A stretch of 64,000 nucleotides of DNA, taken from contig NZ_JAKFGM010000002.1 of assembly GCF_021502585.1 (NCBI RefSeq), forward strand, positions 496,501 through 560,500. The letters run 5' to 3'. This document shows, piece by piece, positions 18,003 to 26,918 of the stretch (the stretch's first letter is position 1; each line of letters opens with the position of its first letter). The position numbers were made by a program, and so were the translations under genes. The DNA comes from Sphingomonas cremea. Lineage in GTDB: Bacteria; Pseudomonadota; Alphaproteobacteria; Sphingomonadales; Sphingomonadaceae. Under the pieces are notes generated by a model. The model worked only from the letters and a program-made list of their open reading frames with translations. It was not told the DNA's origin and ran no database searches.

Positions 18003-18034
18003 GGGGCGCCGTCCAACGGCGGCGCCCCTTCTTC
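18003..18034 (+). terminator. Rho-independent terminator before copA
   Basis: A perfect 9-bp stem GGGGCGCCG / CGGCGCCCC (18003-18011 and 18020-18028) with an 8-nt loop, followed by TTCTTCC. It lies 7 bp after the small His/Met-rich gene and 45 bp before copA. It should at least attenuate read-through, implying that copA has its own promoter or depends on partial read-through. Confidence 0.75.
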
Positions 18035-18078
18035 CAAACAAAGACAGCCTTTGGCGCTCGTTAGGCGCGGAGAACGCC

Positions 18079-19800
18079 ATGACCTATTCTGTTTCCCTCG
18101 GCCGCAGAGCCTTCCTTGGCGGCGGCGCCGCATTGGCAGCCGCTGCTGGCCTGCAACCTGCCTGGGCACGCGCGCTCAGTCATGGTGTAGCAGCCAAAAA
18201 CCAAGGCACGCTCAGCGGCGAGGACATCCGCATGATCGTTGCCAACTCCGGTTTTACAGTCGACGGCCGGCTCGGGCACGCCGTCACAATCAACGGCACC
18301 ATCCCAGCACCGCTGCTCCGCCTCAAGCAAGGCCAGAATGTCCGCATTACCGTCGAAAACCGGCTGGCCGAGGACACTTCGATTCACTGGCATGGCCTCC
18401 TCGTGCCGTTCCAGATGGATGGCGTTCCCGGCGTTAGCTTCCCCGGCATCCGGCCCGGCCAGAGCTTCACCTCTGATTTTCCGATCAAGCAGTCGGGCAC
18501 ATATTGGTATCACAGTCACAGCGGGTTGCAGGAGCAGCTCGGCCATTACGGTCCGATCATCATCGACCCGGCAGGCCCCGACCCAGTCGCCTATGATCGC
18601 GAGCATGTGATCGTTCTCTCCGACTGGAGCTTTATGCACCCGCACATGATCTTCACGCGGCTCAAGCAGGAAGGGGGCTTTTTCAACCGAAACAAGCGAA
18701 CGCTGGCGGACAGGATGAATGACAAGCATGATCCGCTATCGCCGACCGACCGCAAGATGTTCGCGAAGATGCGGATGGACCCGACTGATATCGCCGACAT
18801 CACCGCGGCCGCCTACACCTTCATGGTCAATGGCCACAGCCCCGCGGAAAACTGGACCGGACTGTTCTCGCCTGGCGAACGAGTGCGCCTGCGCATCATC
18901 AACGCGGCCACCCAAACTATCTTCAACCTGCGCATTCCGGGCCTCAAGTTGACCGTTGTTGCCGCTGACGGAGTCGATGTTCGTCCTGTCGAGGTGGAGG
19001 AACTCCAGATCGGCAATGCGGAGACATATGACGTCATCGTCCATCCCGAGGACCAGGCTTACGCTTTTGTCGCCGAAAGCATCGATCGCTCAGGTATGGG
19101 CGTGGCCACGCTGGCGCCCCGTGCCGGAATGCGCGCGGCCGTGCCGCCGCTACGCGAGCGCCCAACACTAACGATGGTGGATATGGGCATGACGGGTCAT
19201 GGTGCGCACGCCGGTCATGGCACAGCGAGTAACACGCCGATGGTCCACGACATGCGCGACAAGTCCAAGGTCGACTTCAAAGTCGGTGCCGGTGTCGACA
19301 TGATCGCGCCGATGCCAATGGACCGCAGCGGTGATCCCGGCATCGGCCTCGACAATGTCGGGCACAAGGTCCTGACCTACAAAGACCTCGTTTCGCTCAA
19401 GCCGAATGCCGATACGCGACCGCCGACCCGTCGCATCGACATCCACCTGACCGGCAACATGGAACGGTTCATGTGGTCGATGGATGGCGAGAAGCTGAGC
19501 GAGAACCCAGAGCCCTACCGCCTGGCCAGGAACGAGCGCGTGCGGATGCGGCTCATAAACGACACGATGATGACGCATCCGATGCACATCCACGGGCACT
19601 TTTGGCAGATCGTCAATGGTCACGGGGCACACCAGCCGTCGAAGCACACGGTAAGGGTGCTGCCTGGCGGTTACATCGACCTGGACATGACCGCGGATGC
19701 GCCAGGCGACTGGGCCTTCCACTGCCACCTGCTCTACCACATGCACGCGGGGATGATGCGGGTTGTCAAGATTCGGCCAATGGACGGAGACGCGGCGTGA
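18079..19800 (+). CDS. copA: CopA-type periplasmic multicopper oxidase
   Basis: 573 residues with a twin-arginine signal (GRRAFLGGGAALAAAAG). The three cupredoxin domains show the copper motifs: HWHGLLVPFQMDGVPG and YWYHSHSG in domain one, and HPMHIHGHFW and HCHLLYHMHAGMM in domain three (types 1, 2 and 3 sites). A Met/His-rich insert (MVDMGMTGHGAHAGHG) lies before the last domain, as in CopA/PcoA. The enzyme oxidises Cu(I) and confers copper tolerance in the periplasm. The ribosome site GGAGAA precedes the ATG, and the stop overlaps the copB GTG start. Confidence 0.93.
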   Translation: MTYSVSLGRRAFLGGGAALAAAAGLQPAWARALSHGVAAKNQGTLSGEDIRMIVANSGFTVDGRLGHAVTINGTIPAPLLRLKQGQNVRITVENRLAEDTSIHWHGLLVPFQMDGVPGVSFPGIRPGQSFTSDFPIKQSGTYWYHSHSGLQEQLGHYGPIIIDPAGPDPVAYDREHVIVLSDWSFMHPHMIFTRLKQEGGFFNRNKRTLADRMNDKHDPLSPTDRKMFAKMRMDPTDIADITAAAYTFMVNGHSPAENWTGLFSPGERVRLRIINAATQTIFNLRIPGLKLTVVAADGVDVRPVEVEELQIGNAETYDVIVHPEDQAYAFVAESIDRSGMGVATLAPRAGMRAAVPPLRERPTLTMVDMGMTGHGAHAGHGTASNTPMVHDMRDKSKVDFKVGAGVDMIAPMPMDRSGDPGIGLDNVGHKVLTYKDLVSLKPNADTRPPTRRIDIHLTGNMERFMWSMDGEKLSENPEPYRLARNERVRMRLINDTMMTHPMHIHGHFWQIVNGHGAHQPSKHTVRVLPGGYIDLDMTADAPGDWAFHCHLLYHMHAGMMRVVKIRPMDGDAA

Positions 19801-21014
19801 GGACGCTCGTTCTCTTTTTCGCCGCGACCGCGTTGAGCGCTTCGCCAGCCGTTGCTCAGCATGCCGGCCACAGTATGCCGGGTATGACCATGCCGATGCC
19901 GGAAAAGAAGCCTCTCGCGAAAAAGGCTCCGGCGAAGAAGCCCTCTGCCAAAAAGCCGGGAGCCCAGAAGGCGCCAGCGAAAAAAGCTCCGATTAGGAAA
20001 GTCGGTGTAAGGAAGCCGGCTGCCTCGAAGCCGGTCACGGCGCCCGACGAGCACGCCGGCCATGCCATGTCGGCCGTGCCCGGAATGGAAATGCAGGGAA
20101 ATGATATACCCGCAGTGCCTTCCGGAGAGCAGCCCAATCCCCACGCTGGTCACCAGATGCCAACCGAGGATCAGCCGCAAGCCCAACCTGCGGACGCGCA
20201 TGCTGGCCATGACATGTCGGCGATGCCCGGCATGGAGGATCACGATATGGGTCAGATGGGGACGCCCGCGCCGCCGCTTGGCCCGCCGCCTCCCGAAGCG
20301 CTGACCGGACCCGAATGGGCCGCCGACACCTATTGGTCGGGGCAGCCCCAGTCACGCGAAACCCTAAGCGCCGAGCATGGAACAACGAAGGTCGGCCGGT
20401 TCCTGGTCGATCGCGCCGAGACGCGCGTTCGCGAGGGGCGCGATGCGTATCTGCTCGACATCCAAGCTTGGTATGGTGGTGACATCAACAAGCTTTGGAC
20501 CAAGGCAGAGATCGAGGGGCCTTGGGGCAAGAAGCTCGAGCATGCCGAGGTTCAAGCTCTTTGGAGTCACGCCATCGGCCCCTTCTTCGACCTCCAGACG
20601 GGCGTCCGTTACGACCCGCAGCCGGGGCCGAACCGCAGCCATCTGGTGCTCGGCATTGAGGGGCTCGCCCCCTACTGGTGGGAAGTCGAAGGCGCAGTCT
20701 TTCTATCCAACAAGGGCGAAGTCACGGCGCGTGCAGAAGGTGAATATGACCTTCGCATCACTCAGAAGCTGATCGTGCAACCTCGCGCGGAGGTCAATCT
20801 CGCGCTGCAAGACGTTCCCGAGCTTGCCATCGGCTCTGGTCTTACGAACGCCTCGCTTGGCCTCAGGCTGCGCTACCAATTCTCGCCGCTTTGCGCCCCA
20901 TACATCGGCGTCGAATATGAGCGTGCGTTCGGCGACACCCGCCGATTCTTGCGAGCCGAAGGCGATGACCCACGTGGGTTTAACCTGATCGCCGGCGTTC
21001 GTTTCTGGCTCTGA
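19797..21014 (+). CDS. copB: CopB-type outer-membrane copper resistance protein
   Basis: 405 residues, starting at GTG 19797 in a 4-bp overlap with copA. A signal peptide ending AVAQ is followed by HAGHSMPGM, then an unusual Lys/Ala/Pro-rich stretch of about 45 residues (KKAPAKKPSAKKPG and onward), then three more HAGHxM motifs. From about residue 180 the CopB beta-barrel domain begins (ETRVREGRDAYLLDIQAWYGG) and runs to the C-terminal RFWL, an aromatic-ended barrel strand. CopB binds or exports copper at the outer membrane. The Lys-rich linker is longer than I expect for the family. Confidence 0.9.
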   Translation: MRTLVLFFAATALSASPAVAQHAGHSMPGMTMPMPEKKPLAKKAPAKKPSAKKPGAQKAPAKKAPIRKVGVRKPAASKPVTAPDEHAGHAMSAVPGMEMQGNDIPAVPSGEQPNPHAGHQMPTEDQPQAQPADAHAGHDMSAMPGMEDHDMGQMGTPAPPLGPPPPEALTGPEWAADTYWSGQPQSRETLSAEHGTTKVGRFLVDRAETRVREGRDAYLLDIQAWYGGDINKLWTKAEIEGPWGKKLEHAEVQALWSHAIGPFFDLQTGVRYDPQPGPNRSHLVLGIEGLAPYWWEVEGAVFLSNKGEVTARAEGEYDLRITQKLIVQPRAEVNLALQDVPELAIGSGLTNASLGLRLRYQFSPLCAPYIGVEYERAFGDTRRFLRAEGDDPRGFNLIAGVRFWL

Positions 21015-21036
21015 GAATGGAGAGGGAGAAGAATAA

Positions 21037-21537
21037 ATGAAGTTCATTGCTGTTATCACTGCTGCCATGCTCGCGACCCAACCTGCGGTCGCACAGCATG
21101 CAGGTCACAACCCCACAGCCGAGGCACCGGCGAAGGCGGCACAAAGCGCGGACGAAGCTGCGGTCAAAAGCGTACTGAGGCACTATCAGTCAGCGGTTGA
21201 ACGCCTCGACGGGACTGGCACTGAGCACCTGTTTACTTCCGACTCTGCAATCGTCGAGACCGGCGGCGTCGAAGGGACCTACGCCCACTATTTGGCCCAT
21301 CACCTCACGCCCGAATTGGGGGAGTTCAAGAGCTTCAGCTTCTCGGACTATAAGGTGGATGTCCGTTTCGAGGGGCCGGTCGCGCTTGCCACCGAGAGTT
21401 ACAAATACCGCATCGAAACAAAGACCGGCGTGGTGGCCGAGCGCCTCGGCGTCACCACTAGCGTCCTGAAAAAGGTCGGTGGGCAGTGGAAGATCCTCGT
21501 CGGTCACAACTCCGCTCGCAAACCGAGCGCGTCATGA
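21037..21537 (+). CDS. Exported NTF2-like (SnoaL/DUF4440-type) protein
   Basis: 166 residues. A signal peptide (MKFIAVITAAMLATQPAVAQ) is followed by HAGHN, then an NTF2-like cone fold from residue 40: EAAVKSVLRHYQSAVERLDG, HYLAHHLTPELGEFKSFSF, and a C-terminal VLKKVGGQWKILVGHNSAR. Similar exported proteins sit in copper clusters of sphingomonads. The enzymatic or binding role is unknown. The ribosome site GAGAGGGAGAAG is strong. It probably belongs to the copAB operon (22-bp gap). Confidence 0.75.
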   Translation: MKFIAVITAAMLATQPAVAQHAGHNPTAEAPAKAAQSADEAAVKSVLRHYQSAVERLDGTGTEHLFTSDSAIVETGGVEGTYAHYLAHHLTPELGEFKSFSFSDYKVDVRFEGPVALATESYKYRIETKTGVVAERLGVTTSVLKKVGGQWKILVGHNSARKPSAS

Positions 21538-21577
21538 TCTCTGTGCGGTGATAGGAAATAAGAAGGGGGAAGTTCCG

Positions 21578-22225
21578 ATGGCCGAAGGAAGGTTTCTAGA
21601 TCTGCGCCGGCATTTGCCAAGCAGCGCGTTTGTAGGATTGTTGCTGCTAGTAATGGCAGCCTTCGTCGGAGTTTTTATCTATGTCGGTGTTTATAATATC
21701 GGCGCCGACGCACCGCACTCAAAGCTCGTTTATGAGACGCTTAATCAGCTGCGTGAGCGCGCCATCAAGCACCACTCTCGCGACATTGTCCCTCCCGCTG
21801 ATTTGGCCGACCCCAAACGGATCGCTGCCGGCGCTGGACTCTACGCGGAAATGTGCACGGGCTGCCATTTGGGTCCGGGCATGGAGAAGTCTGAGCTGAG
21901 CCAAGGCCTCTATCCGCCGGCACCAGAACTTGCACGCCCATCGGACCGTTCAGCCGCGCAGCAGTTCTGGATCATTAAGCATGGCGTCAAACTCAGCGCC
22001 ATGCCGGCCTGGGGCCGTACCCACGATGACCAGCTTATCTGGAACATGGTGGCATTCGTCCGCACTCTGTCGAAACTCTCACCCGAACAATACAAGGCCG
22101 CGCTCGCCAACGCCCCCGCGGATCATGATGAAATGATGAAGGGCATGCAGGGTATGATGGTCGGTCACAGTCGAGAGTCGGGCTCGGAGGCCGAGCACCC
22201 GCATCAACACAAACATGCGCATTGA
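21578..22225 (+). CDS. Membrane-anchored cytochrome c with His/Met-rich tail
   Basis: 215 residues. One N-terminal membrane anchor (SSAFVGLLLLVMAAFVGVFI) is followed by a mono-haem cytochrome c domain with CTGCH near residue 98 and a candidate axial Met in KLSAMPAW. The C-terminal tail is rich in Met and His (DEMMKGMQGMMVGH and HPHQHKHAH), a feature foreign to ordinary cytochromes c and suggestive of copper binding. It is the last gene of the copper region. It could accept electrons from Cu(I) oxidation by CopA, which is inference from context. The ATG at 21578 follows AAGGGGGAAG. Confidence 0.8.
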   Translation: MAEGRFLDLRRHLPSSAFVGLLLLVMAAFVGVFIYVGVYNIGADAPHSKLVYETLNQLRERAIKHHSRDIVPPADLADPKRIAAGAGLYAEMCTGCHLGPGMEKSELSQGLYPPAPELARPSDRSAAQQFWIIKHGVKLSAMPAWGRTHDDQLIWNMVAFVRTLSKLSPEQYKAALANAPADHDEMMKGMQGMMVGHSRESGSEAEHPHQHKHAH

Positions 22226-22452
22226 GATGGTATCGAGGCGCGACCCCAACGGCAACTTTAGACCCACTGCGGACATAGCGCTTGATGAGTTTCCGCCGTC
22301 CATCCGGCTGCCCTGATCCAATTGCCCGACCAATATTCTACAACCACTATCTGTTCGAAGTTGGAATTTGATGATTGTTGCCGTTTGGGCGATGGGGGTT
22401 TGCCGGACTAACAAGGGCGCCGCTAATCAAATCCAATGGCTCGATCGCATCC
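22226..22452. promoter_or_regulatory. Junction between copper region and ECF sigma gene
   Basis: About 230 bp with no gene. It holds the diverged flanking motif (22257-22276) and must contain the promoter of the sigma-fecR-receptor unit. The AT-rich stretch 22315-22385 is the likeliest place. I see neither a clear Fur box nor a terminator for the cytochrome gene. Confidence 0.35.
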
Positions 22453-22980
22453 ATGTCGCTGGAATCCCATCAAGGCCTAGTAGGACTGCTGGAAGAGCGG
22501 CGCGCCGAGCTTCGGCGGTTTCTGGTCGCAAGGACCGGAAGCGAAGCTGATGCCGATGATTTGCTGAGTGAGCTCTGGATAAAGGTCAACACCGGACAGC
22601 CTGGGCCGATTGCCAGTCCCACCGCCTACCTTTTCCGGATGGCGAACAATCTCGTGCTCGACCGCATTCGCGAAGCGCGCCGGCGCGAACGGCGGGAGAG
22701 CGAATGGACCGCCGATCGGCATGGCCTCCATTCGACCTTGATGGAAGTCTCCGACAGTTCGCCGAACGCAGAACAGCTCATGGTGGAGAGTGGCGAGGCG
22801 AGGCGCTTGGCCGATGCCATCGCCCAGTTGCCCGCTGGCGCCCAGCGCGTCCTGCGAAGGCACAAGCTTGATGGCCTGAGCCACGGGGAGGTCGCGGCAG
22901 AGCTCGGCATCAGCAAGAGCGCTGTCGAAAAACATATGGCGGTGGCGATGAATCATCTTCGCCGGTTGCTGGGGGACTGA
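22453..22980 (+). CDS. ECF sigma factor, FecI-like
   Basis: 175 residues. Region 2 spans LLEERRAELRRFLVARTGSE, then ADADDLLSELWIKV and YLFRMANNLVLDRIRE (about 10-75). Region 4 is LPAGAQRVLRRHKLDGLSHGEVAAELGISKSAVEKH (first 20: LPAGAQRVLRRHKLDGLSHG). It is followed by a fecR gene and a TonB receptor, the standard cell-surface-signalling trio in which substrate binding outside releases the sigma factor. The ATG at 22453 begins the conserved part; an upstream extension to 22375 is not supported. The usual regulator of such genes is Fur, but I see no clear Fur box. Confidence 0.88.
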   Translation: MSLESHQGLVGLLEERRAELRRFLVARTGSEADADDLLSELWIKVNTGQPGPIASPTAYLFRMANNLVLDRIREARRRERRESEWTADRHGLHSTLMEVSDSSPNAEQLMVESGEARRLADAIAQLPAGAQRVLRRHKLDGLSHGEVAAELGISKSAVEKHMAVAMNHLRRLLGD

Positions 22981-23052
22981 GGCGATGGCCGTGGCGCGAC
23001 GTCAACGCAATGATCAGGGAAGTCCGGTGGCCAGCGCCACGGGCTGCAAGGC

Positions 23053-23994
23053 ATGACGATGGACCGAATTTACGAGGAGGCTGCCAACTGGCTCGTTCGC
23101 GAGCCGGATGATGCCATGGATTGGCCCGGCTTCACCCATTGGCTTGAGGCTGACCCGCGGCACCGCGCGGCATATGACGAGCTTGCCCTCATCGATGCCG
23201 AGCTTGACGACCATTCCACACGACTTGCCGCCGCACGTCCCGAACCACTCCCAGTAGCAGCGAACGATAGCCAGCCTTTACGCTGGGGCCGTTGGGCTGG
23301 GATGGGCGGGGGCGCAATTGCCGCCTGCCTCGCCCTCGTCTTCGCGCTCCAGCCGGTCGGCCGTGACGTGCCAATCCAGGACTATCGCTCGGCGATTGGC
23401 AAGAACAGCCAGATTGCCCTTGGCGACGGCTCCAAGATTGTGCTTGCGCCGGCAAGTCACCTTACGGTTCAGGGCGACCAGCTGGCATTGGAAGGTACGG
23501 GTTATTTCGATATCCCCCACAAGCCCGGTCGGACCCTTATTATTCGCGCGGGTGAATTCCAGATTAGTGATGTGGGCACTCAATTCTCGGTTGGGAATGA
23601 GGCCGATGGCGTCAGCGTCGACGTCGCGGAGGGTTCCCTGTCCGTGTCGTCCGAACGGCTAGCGAAGCCGATCGCCCTTGCTGCCGGGCATGGCCTCCGT
23701 GCCGACCGGTCCAGCAAGACTATCCGGATGACGAGCGTCGATCCGCAACAGGTCGCCAGTTGGCGCCGTGGACAGCTGCAATTCGACCAGACCCCCCTGG
23801 CGCTGGTGGCCCGCGACATCTCGCGCTATTCGGGCGAGAAGGTCATGGTCGATCCGGCTATCGCCAACCAGCCTTTCAGCGGAGTGATTGCGATTGACGA
23901 AGGTGCGTCGCCCGCCCGAGCCCTGGCCCAAATCCTTTCTGTGGAAACCAGGCCTGTGGATGGCGGTATTCGCCTGGAGCCTCGCGGCCGCTAG
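23053..23994 (+). CDS. FecR-family anti-sigma factor / signal transducer
   Basis: 313 residues. The cytoplasmic N-terminal sigma-binding segment (ANWLVREPDDAMDWPGFTHW, then LEADPRHRAAYDEL) is followed by one membrane helix (residues about 80-98). The periplasmic FecR domain follows (RSAIGKNSQIALGDGSKIVL, then GTQFSV), and a C-terminal region (WRRGQLQFDQTPLALVARDI) contacts the receptor signalling domain in the family. It lies 72 bp after the sigma factor, and its last 90 bp overlap the start region of the receptor gene. Confidence 0.88.
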   Translation: MTMDRIYEEAANWLVREPDDAMDWPGFTHWLEADPRHRAAYDELALIDAELDDHSTRLAAARPEPLPVAANDSQPLRWGRWAGMGGGAIAACLALVFALQPVGRDVPIQDYRSAIGKNSQIALGDGSKIVLAPASHLTVQGDQLALEGTGYFDIPHKPGRTLIIRAGEFQISDVGTQFSVGNEADGVSVDVAEGSLSVSSERLAKPIALAAGHGLRADRSSKTIRMTSVDPQQVASWRRGQLQFDQTPLALVARDISRYSGEKVMVDPAIANQPFSGVIAIDEGASPARALAQILSVETRPVDGGIRLEPRGR

Positions 23995-26284
23995 CAATCC
24001 GGCCTCCGCTGCGTCCGTGCATGCGGAATCGCGGCCGATCAATATTCCCGCCGGAGCGTTGGCAAAGGCAATCCGACGGCTGTCCGATAGCACCGGGGTG
24101 TCAGTCGGCTATGCTGGACGACTTCCAGATATACGCACTCGCGAAGTACGCGGTGCGTCGAACGCTTCAGAGGCGTTGCGCCAGATGCTTCAGGGGAGCG
24201 GCTACCGGGCGATCGCGACCGGACTGTCAAGCTTCAGGATTGAGCGGGTCCCGACGACCGAGCCTCGTCCCACGCCGATCCCTACTGCTCCGTCGCAAAG
24301 CGACGTGCCACAGCCGGAAATTGTGGTTACGGCACTCAAACGGCCTTCGCCCTTGTCGACCCTGCCAGCCACAATCCGAGTTATCCGCGACGACCGCCTA
24401 TTTTCAGCTACCGGAATTCCCGGCAGCGACGCTCTTGCTCGCGACATTCCAGCCTTGAGCATCAGCGGGCTGGGGCCCGGCCGCAATCGCATGTTTCTCC
24501 GCGGGATCGGTGATGGCCCGCTGAATGGCTTCAATCAGGGAAGCGTCGCAATCCTGCTCGACGAATCCCGGCTTAACTATGATGCGCCCGATCCCGACTG
24601 GGCATTGGTCGATATTGATCAGGTCGAAGTGCTCGAAGGTCCGCAAGGCCCACTCTACGGCACAGGGGCCTTGGGTGGTATCGTCAAGATCTCAACCAAC
24701 CGGCCCGACACTTCCCATGCCTCGGCCCAAATATTCGGGGGATTGTCGCTGACGCAGGACGGCGACCTGTCGAACAGTCAGTCGGTGGCGATCAACGTGC
24801 CGCTGGCTAGCGGTCGGCTAGCGCTGCGCGCAGTCGCCTACCGCCAGCAGCAGGCCGGCTGGATCGACAATGTCGGCGGACGCAACGATTCCAATAACGA
24901 GCGGCTTAGTGGCGGACGGGCCACCCTTCGCTGGACGCCGGGCGGCTGGACGATCGACCTTGCCGCCGGTGCCCAAAGTCGCGGTGCGCGCGATAGCCAA
25001 TATGTCGACGGCGACCTGGGGCCACTGGAACGAAGCGACCGCCTCCGCGAACCCCGCGACCTCGACGCTAAGGTCGCCATGTTGACGGTGCGGGGGCCGC
25101 TTGGCGGCGTTGACGTGACGTCGATCACCAGCATCAGCCGCCAGGAGGCGGTTGCTGCTTACGATGCCACGCCGCTGGCGGCATTGCTCGGAGCGACCGG
25201 CCCAACGAAAGTCGACGACGATCGCAATTACAGCCTGTTCGATCAGGAAATCCGGGTCAGTAATCCGCACTCCGGGCGGTTTGATTGGCTGGCTGGCGTC
25301 TCGCTGATCAAGGCGACGACCGACGCGGACATCGTCGCCGAGGATTCCGCTGACGTTTTTCCCATTTTGACCTTCAAACGGTCGGTGACCGAAGCGGCGC
25401 TTTTTGGAGAAGCGAGCGTTGCACTCACCCCCACGCTGAAGCTTGGCGGTGGTGCCAGGGTCTTTTCCAGCCGGGTCGAAGACGAAGGACGCCAGGGTGG
25501 TTCGGACAGCCTTCGCGGCCAGCGAAAGGTCAGGGGTTCGGGCAGCGCCAGCATCGCCTGGAACCCCACCGACCACGCAACCTTCTTCGTCCGGGCGGCG
25601 ACAGCTTATCGGCCGGGAGGAATCAATATTCAGCCCGATGCCACTCAGCCGTCATATGACGCCGATGAACTGGCAAGCGCCGAACTAGGATCTCGCCTGG
25701 AGCTAATTCCATCGCTGTCGGTCGACGCCACGCTATTCGCGGCGCAATGGAAGCATGTGCAGACCGACGAGCTGCTGGCGAACGGGCTGGTCGCAACGCG
25801 TAATGCGGGAAATGCGCGGAATTACGGTGTGGAAGCGGATATTCGCTGGGCAATATCGCATCGAACGGAGTTGATTGGTGGCCTGCTCCTCCAGTCGGCC
25901 CGGCTGGAATCGTCGGGATCCGGCGAACCAATCGATGACCGGCGCCTGCCTGTCGTTCCCCAGCTATCGGCAAGATTGAAACTGGCCCAGGAGTTCAGGC
26001 TCGGATCCTGGGAAGGCAAGGCAAATCTCGGCCTGCAGTACGTCGGGGCGACGCATTTGAGTTTCGACCCCGCGCTTGACCGCCGCACCGGCGGACACGC
26101 GGTTATCGATGCCTCCCTCGGCTTAACGCGCGGAGGCTGGACCGTAGCGCTAGTGGGCGACAACCTCGCCAACAGTAGCGCCGACACCTTTGCGTTCGGC
26201 AACCCCTATCGGGTCCGAACAGAGCCGCAACGTACCCCTTTGAAGCCGCGCACTGTCGGCATCACGGTCGGCCGAAGCTTCTAG
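23903..26284 (+). CDS. TonB-dependent receptor with N-terminal STN signalling domain
   Basis: About 793 residues. A signal peptide ends near ASAASVHA. The STN (secretin/TonB N-terminal) domain follows (INIPAGALAKAIRRLSDSTG, then SNASEALRQML), then a TonB box-like EIVVTALKR, the plug, and a 22-strand barrel pattern ending in GITVGRSF with terminal Phe. Such transducers bind a metal-chelate outside and signal through FecR. I prefer GTG 23903 because it gives the signal peptide positive charges. TTG 23888 and ATG 23960, the latter with a better-spaced AGG, are alternatives. The gene overlaps fecR. Confidence 0.85.
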   Translation: MRRPPEPWPKSFLWKPGLWMAVFAWSLAAASNPASAASVHAESRPINIPAGALAKAIRRLSDSTGVSVGYAGRLPDIRTREVRGASNASEALRQMLQGSGYRAIATGLSSFRIERVPTTEPRPTPIPTAPSQSDVPQPEIVVTALKRPSPLSTLPATIRVIRDDRLFSATGIPGSDALARDIPALSISGLGPGRNRMFLRGIGDGPLNGFNQGSVAILLDESRLNYDAPDPDWALVDIDQVEVLEGPQGPLYGTGALGGIVKISTNRPDTSHASAQIFGGLSLTQDGDLSNSQSVAINVPLASGRLALRAVAYRQQQAGWIDNVGGRNDSNNERLSGGRATLRWTPGGWTIDLAAGAQSRGARDSQYVDGDLGPLERSDRLREPRDLDAKVAMLTVRGPLGGVDVTSITSISRQEAVAAYDATPLAALLGATGPTKVDDDRNYSLFDQEIRVSNPHSGRFDWLAGVSLIKATTDADIVAEDSADVFPILTFKRSVTEAALFGEASVALTPTLKLGGGARVFSSRVEDEGRQGGSDSLRGQRKVRGSGSASIAWNPTDHATFFVRAATAYRPGGINIQPDATQPSYDADELASAELGSRLELIPSLSVDATLFAAQWKHVQTDELLANGLVATRNAGNARNYGVEADIRWAISHRTELIGGLLLQSARLESSGSGEPIDDRRLPVVPQLSARLKLAQEFRLGSWEGKANLGLQYVGATHLSFDPALDRRTGGHAVIDASLGLTRGGWTVALVGDNLANSSADTFAFGNPYRVRTEPQRTPLKPRTVGITVGRSF

Positions 26285-26363
26285 ATCGAATTTTTTTGTG
26301 GAGTCCGGCTGAGGTCTCAGCTTGCGCGTGTCGTCCTTTCCCCAAATAGCCGGGGAATATCCA

Positions 26364-26918
26364 ATGCAGGCTGCGGCCGTTAGGCAATTGATCGAGCGTC
26401 GCTACGCGATCGTCCACGGAGCGGTTCCGGCAGTGGAATATCCGCATTTCTGTGTCGTCGATCCGGGCGGAAGGAAAGGGCCCAGTGCGGCGCTCGGATT
26501 TCGCGTCGCATCAACGGAGAGGCTATTCCTCGAGGATTACCTGGACGACCCCATCGAAGCGGTCGTCAGTTCCGCATTCGGCCGGGCCATCGATCGCCGT
26601 CGGATCGTCGAAATCGGCGCCCACGCATCCGATCGCAGCCGCGCAACGATCGCGCTTTGGGCCCGGACCGCGCGCCACCTCGACGGAGTGGCGGATGTTG
26701 CGGTGGCGGTTCTTACGGAACCGCTGCGCTCGATGTTCGCCCGCCTTGGGATTTCCATTTTGGAAATTTGCGATGCCGATCCCTCGCGGTTGCCCAACGG
26801 CGCTGAGAAGTGGGGCCAATATTATGACCAGTCGCCGCGGGTTTGCGCCGGCCTGATTGCGCCGGCCCGGCCAAAACTGGCCGGCTTCGACGATGGGCTT
26901 GTTGGAATCTGCGCGTGA
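26364..26918 (+). CDS. Thermostable-hemolysin family protein (GNAT/LuxI-like fold)
   Basis: 184 residues. It matches the T_hemolysin family pattern: an ALGFRVASTERLFLEDYLDD segment near 47, RRIVEIGAHA near 90, a GISILEICDADPSRLP region, and WGQYYDQSP near the C-terminus. Despite the name, the family is distantly like acyl-homoserine-lactone synthases and GNAT acyltransferases, so an acyl-transfer role is plausible. It ends in a 4-bp overlap with the next gene. The ATG at 26364 follows GGGGAA; a TTG at 26322 would add 14 residues. Confidence 0.75.
   Translation: MQAAAVRQLIERRYAIVHGAVPAVEYPHFCVVDPGGRKGPSAALGFRVASTERLFLEDYLDDPIEAVVSSAFGRAIDRRRIVEIGAHASDRSRATIALWARTARHLDGVADVAVAVLTEPLRSMFARLGISILEICDADPSRLPNGAEKWGQYYDQSPRVCAGLIAPARPKLAGFDDGLVGICA

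Noticed and set aside
22226-22452. Fur box upstream of the ECF sigma gene
   Set aside because: Expected from family knowledge, but no sequence there resembles the GATAATGATAATCATTATC-type consensus well enough.
24818-25576. 252-codon minus-strand frame inside the TonB receptor gene
   Set aside because: Antisense shadow of a clearly coding receptor; the composition is Arg/Ala-rich without motifs.
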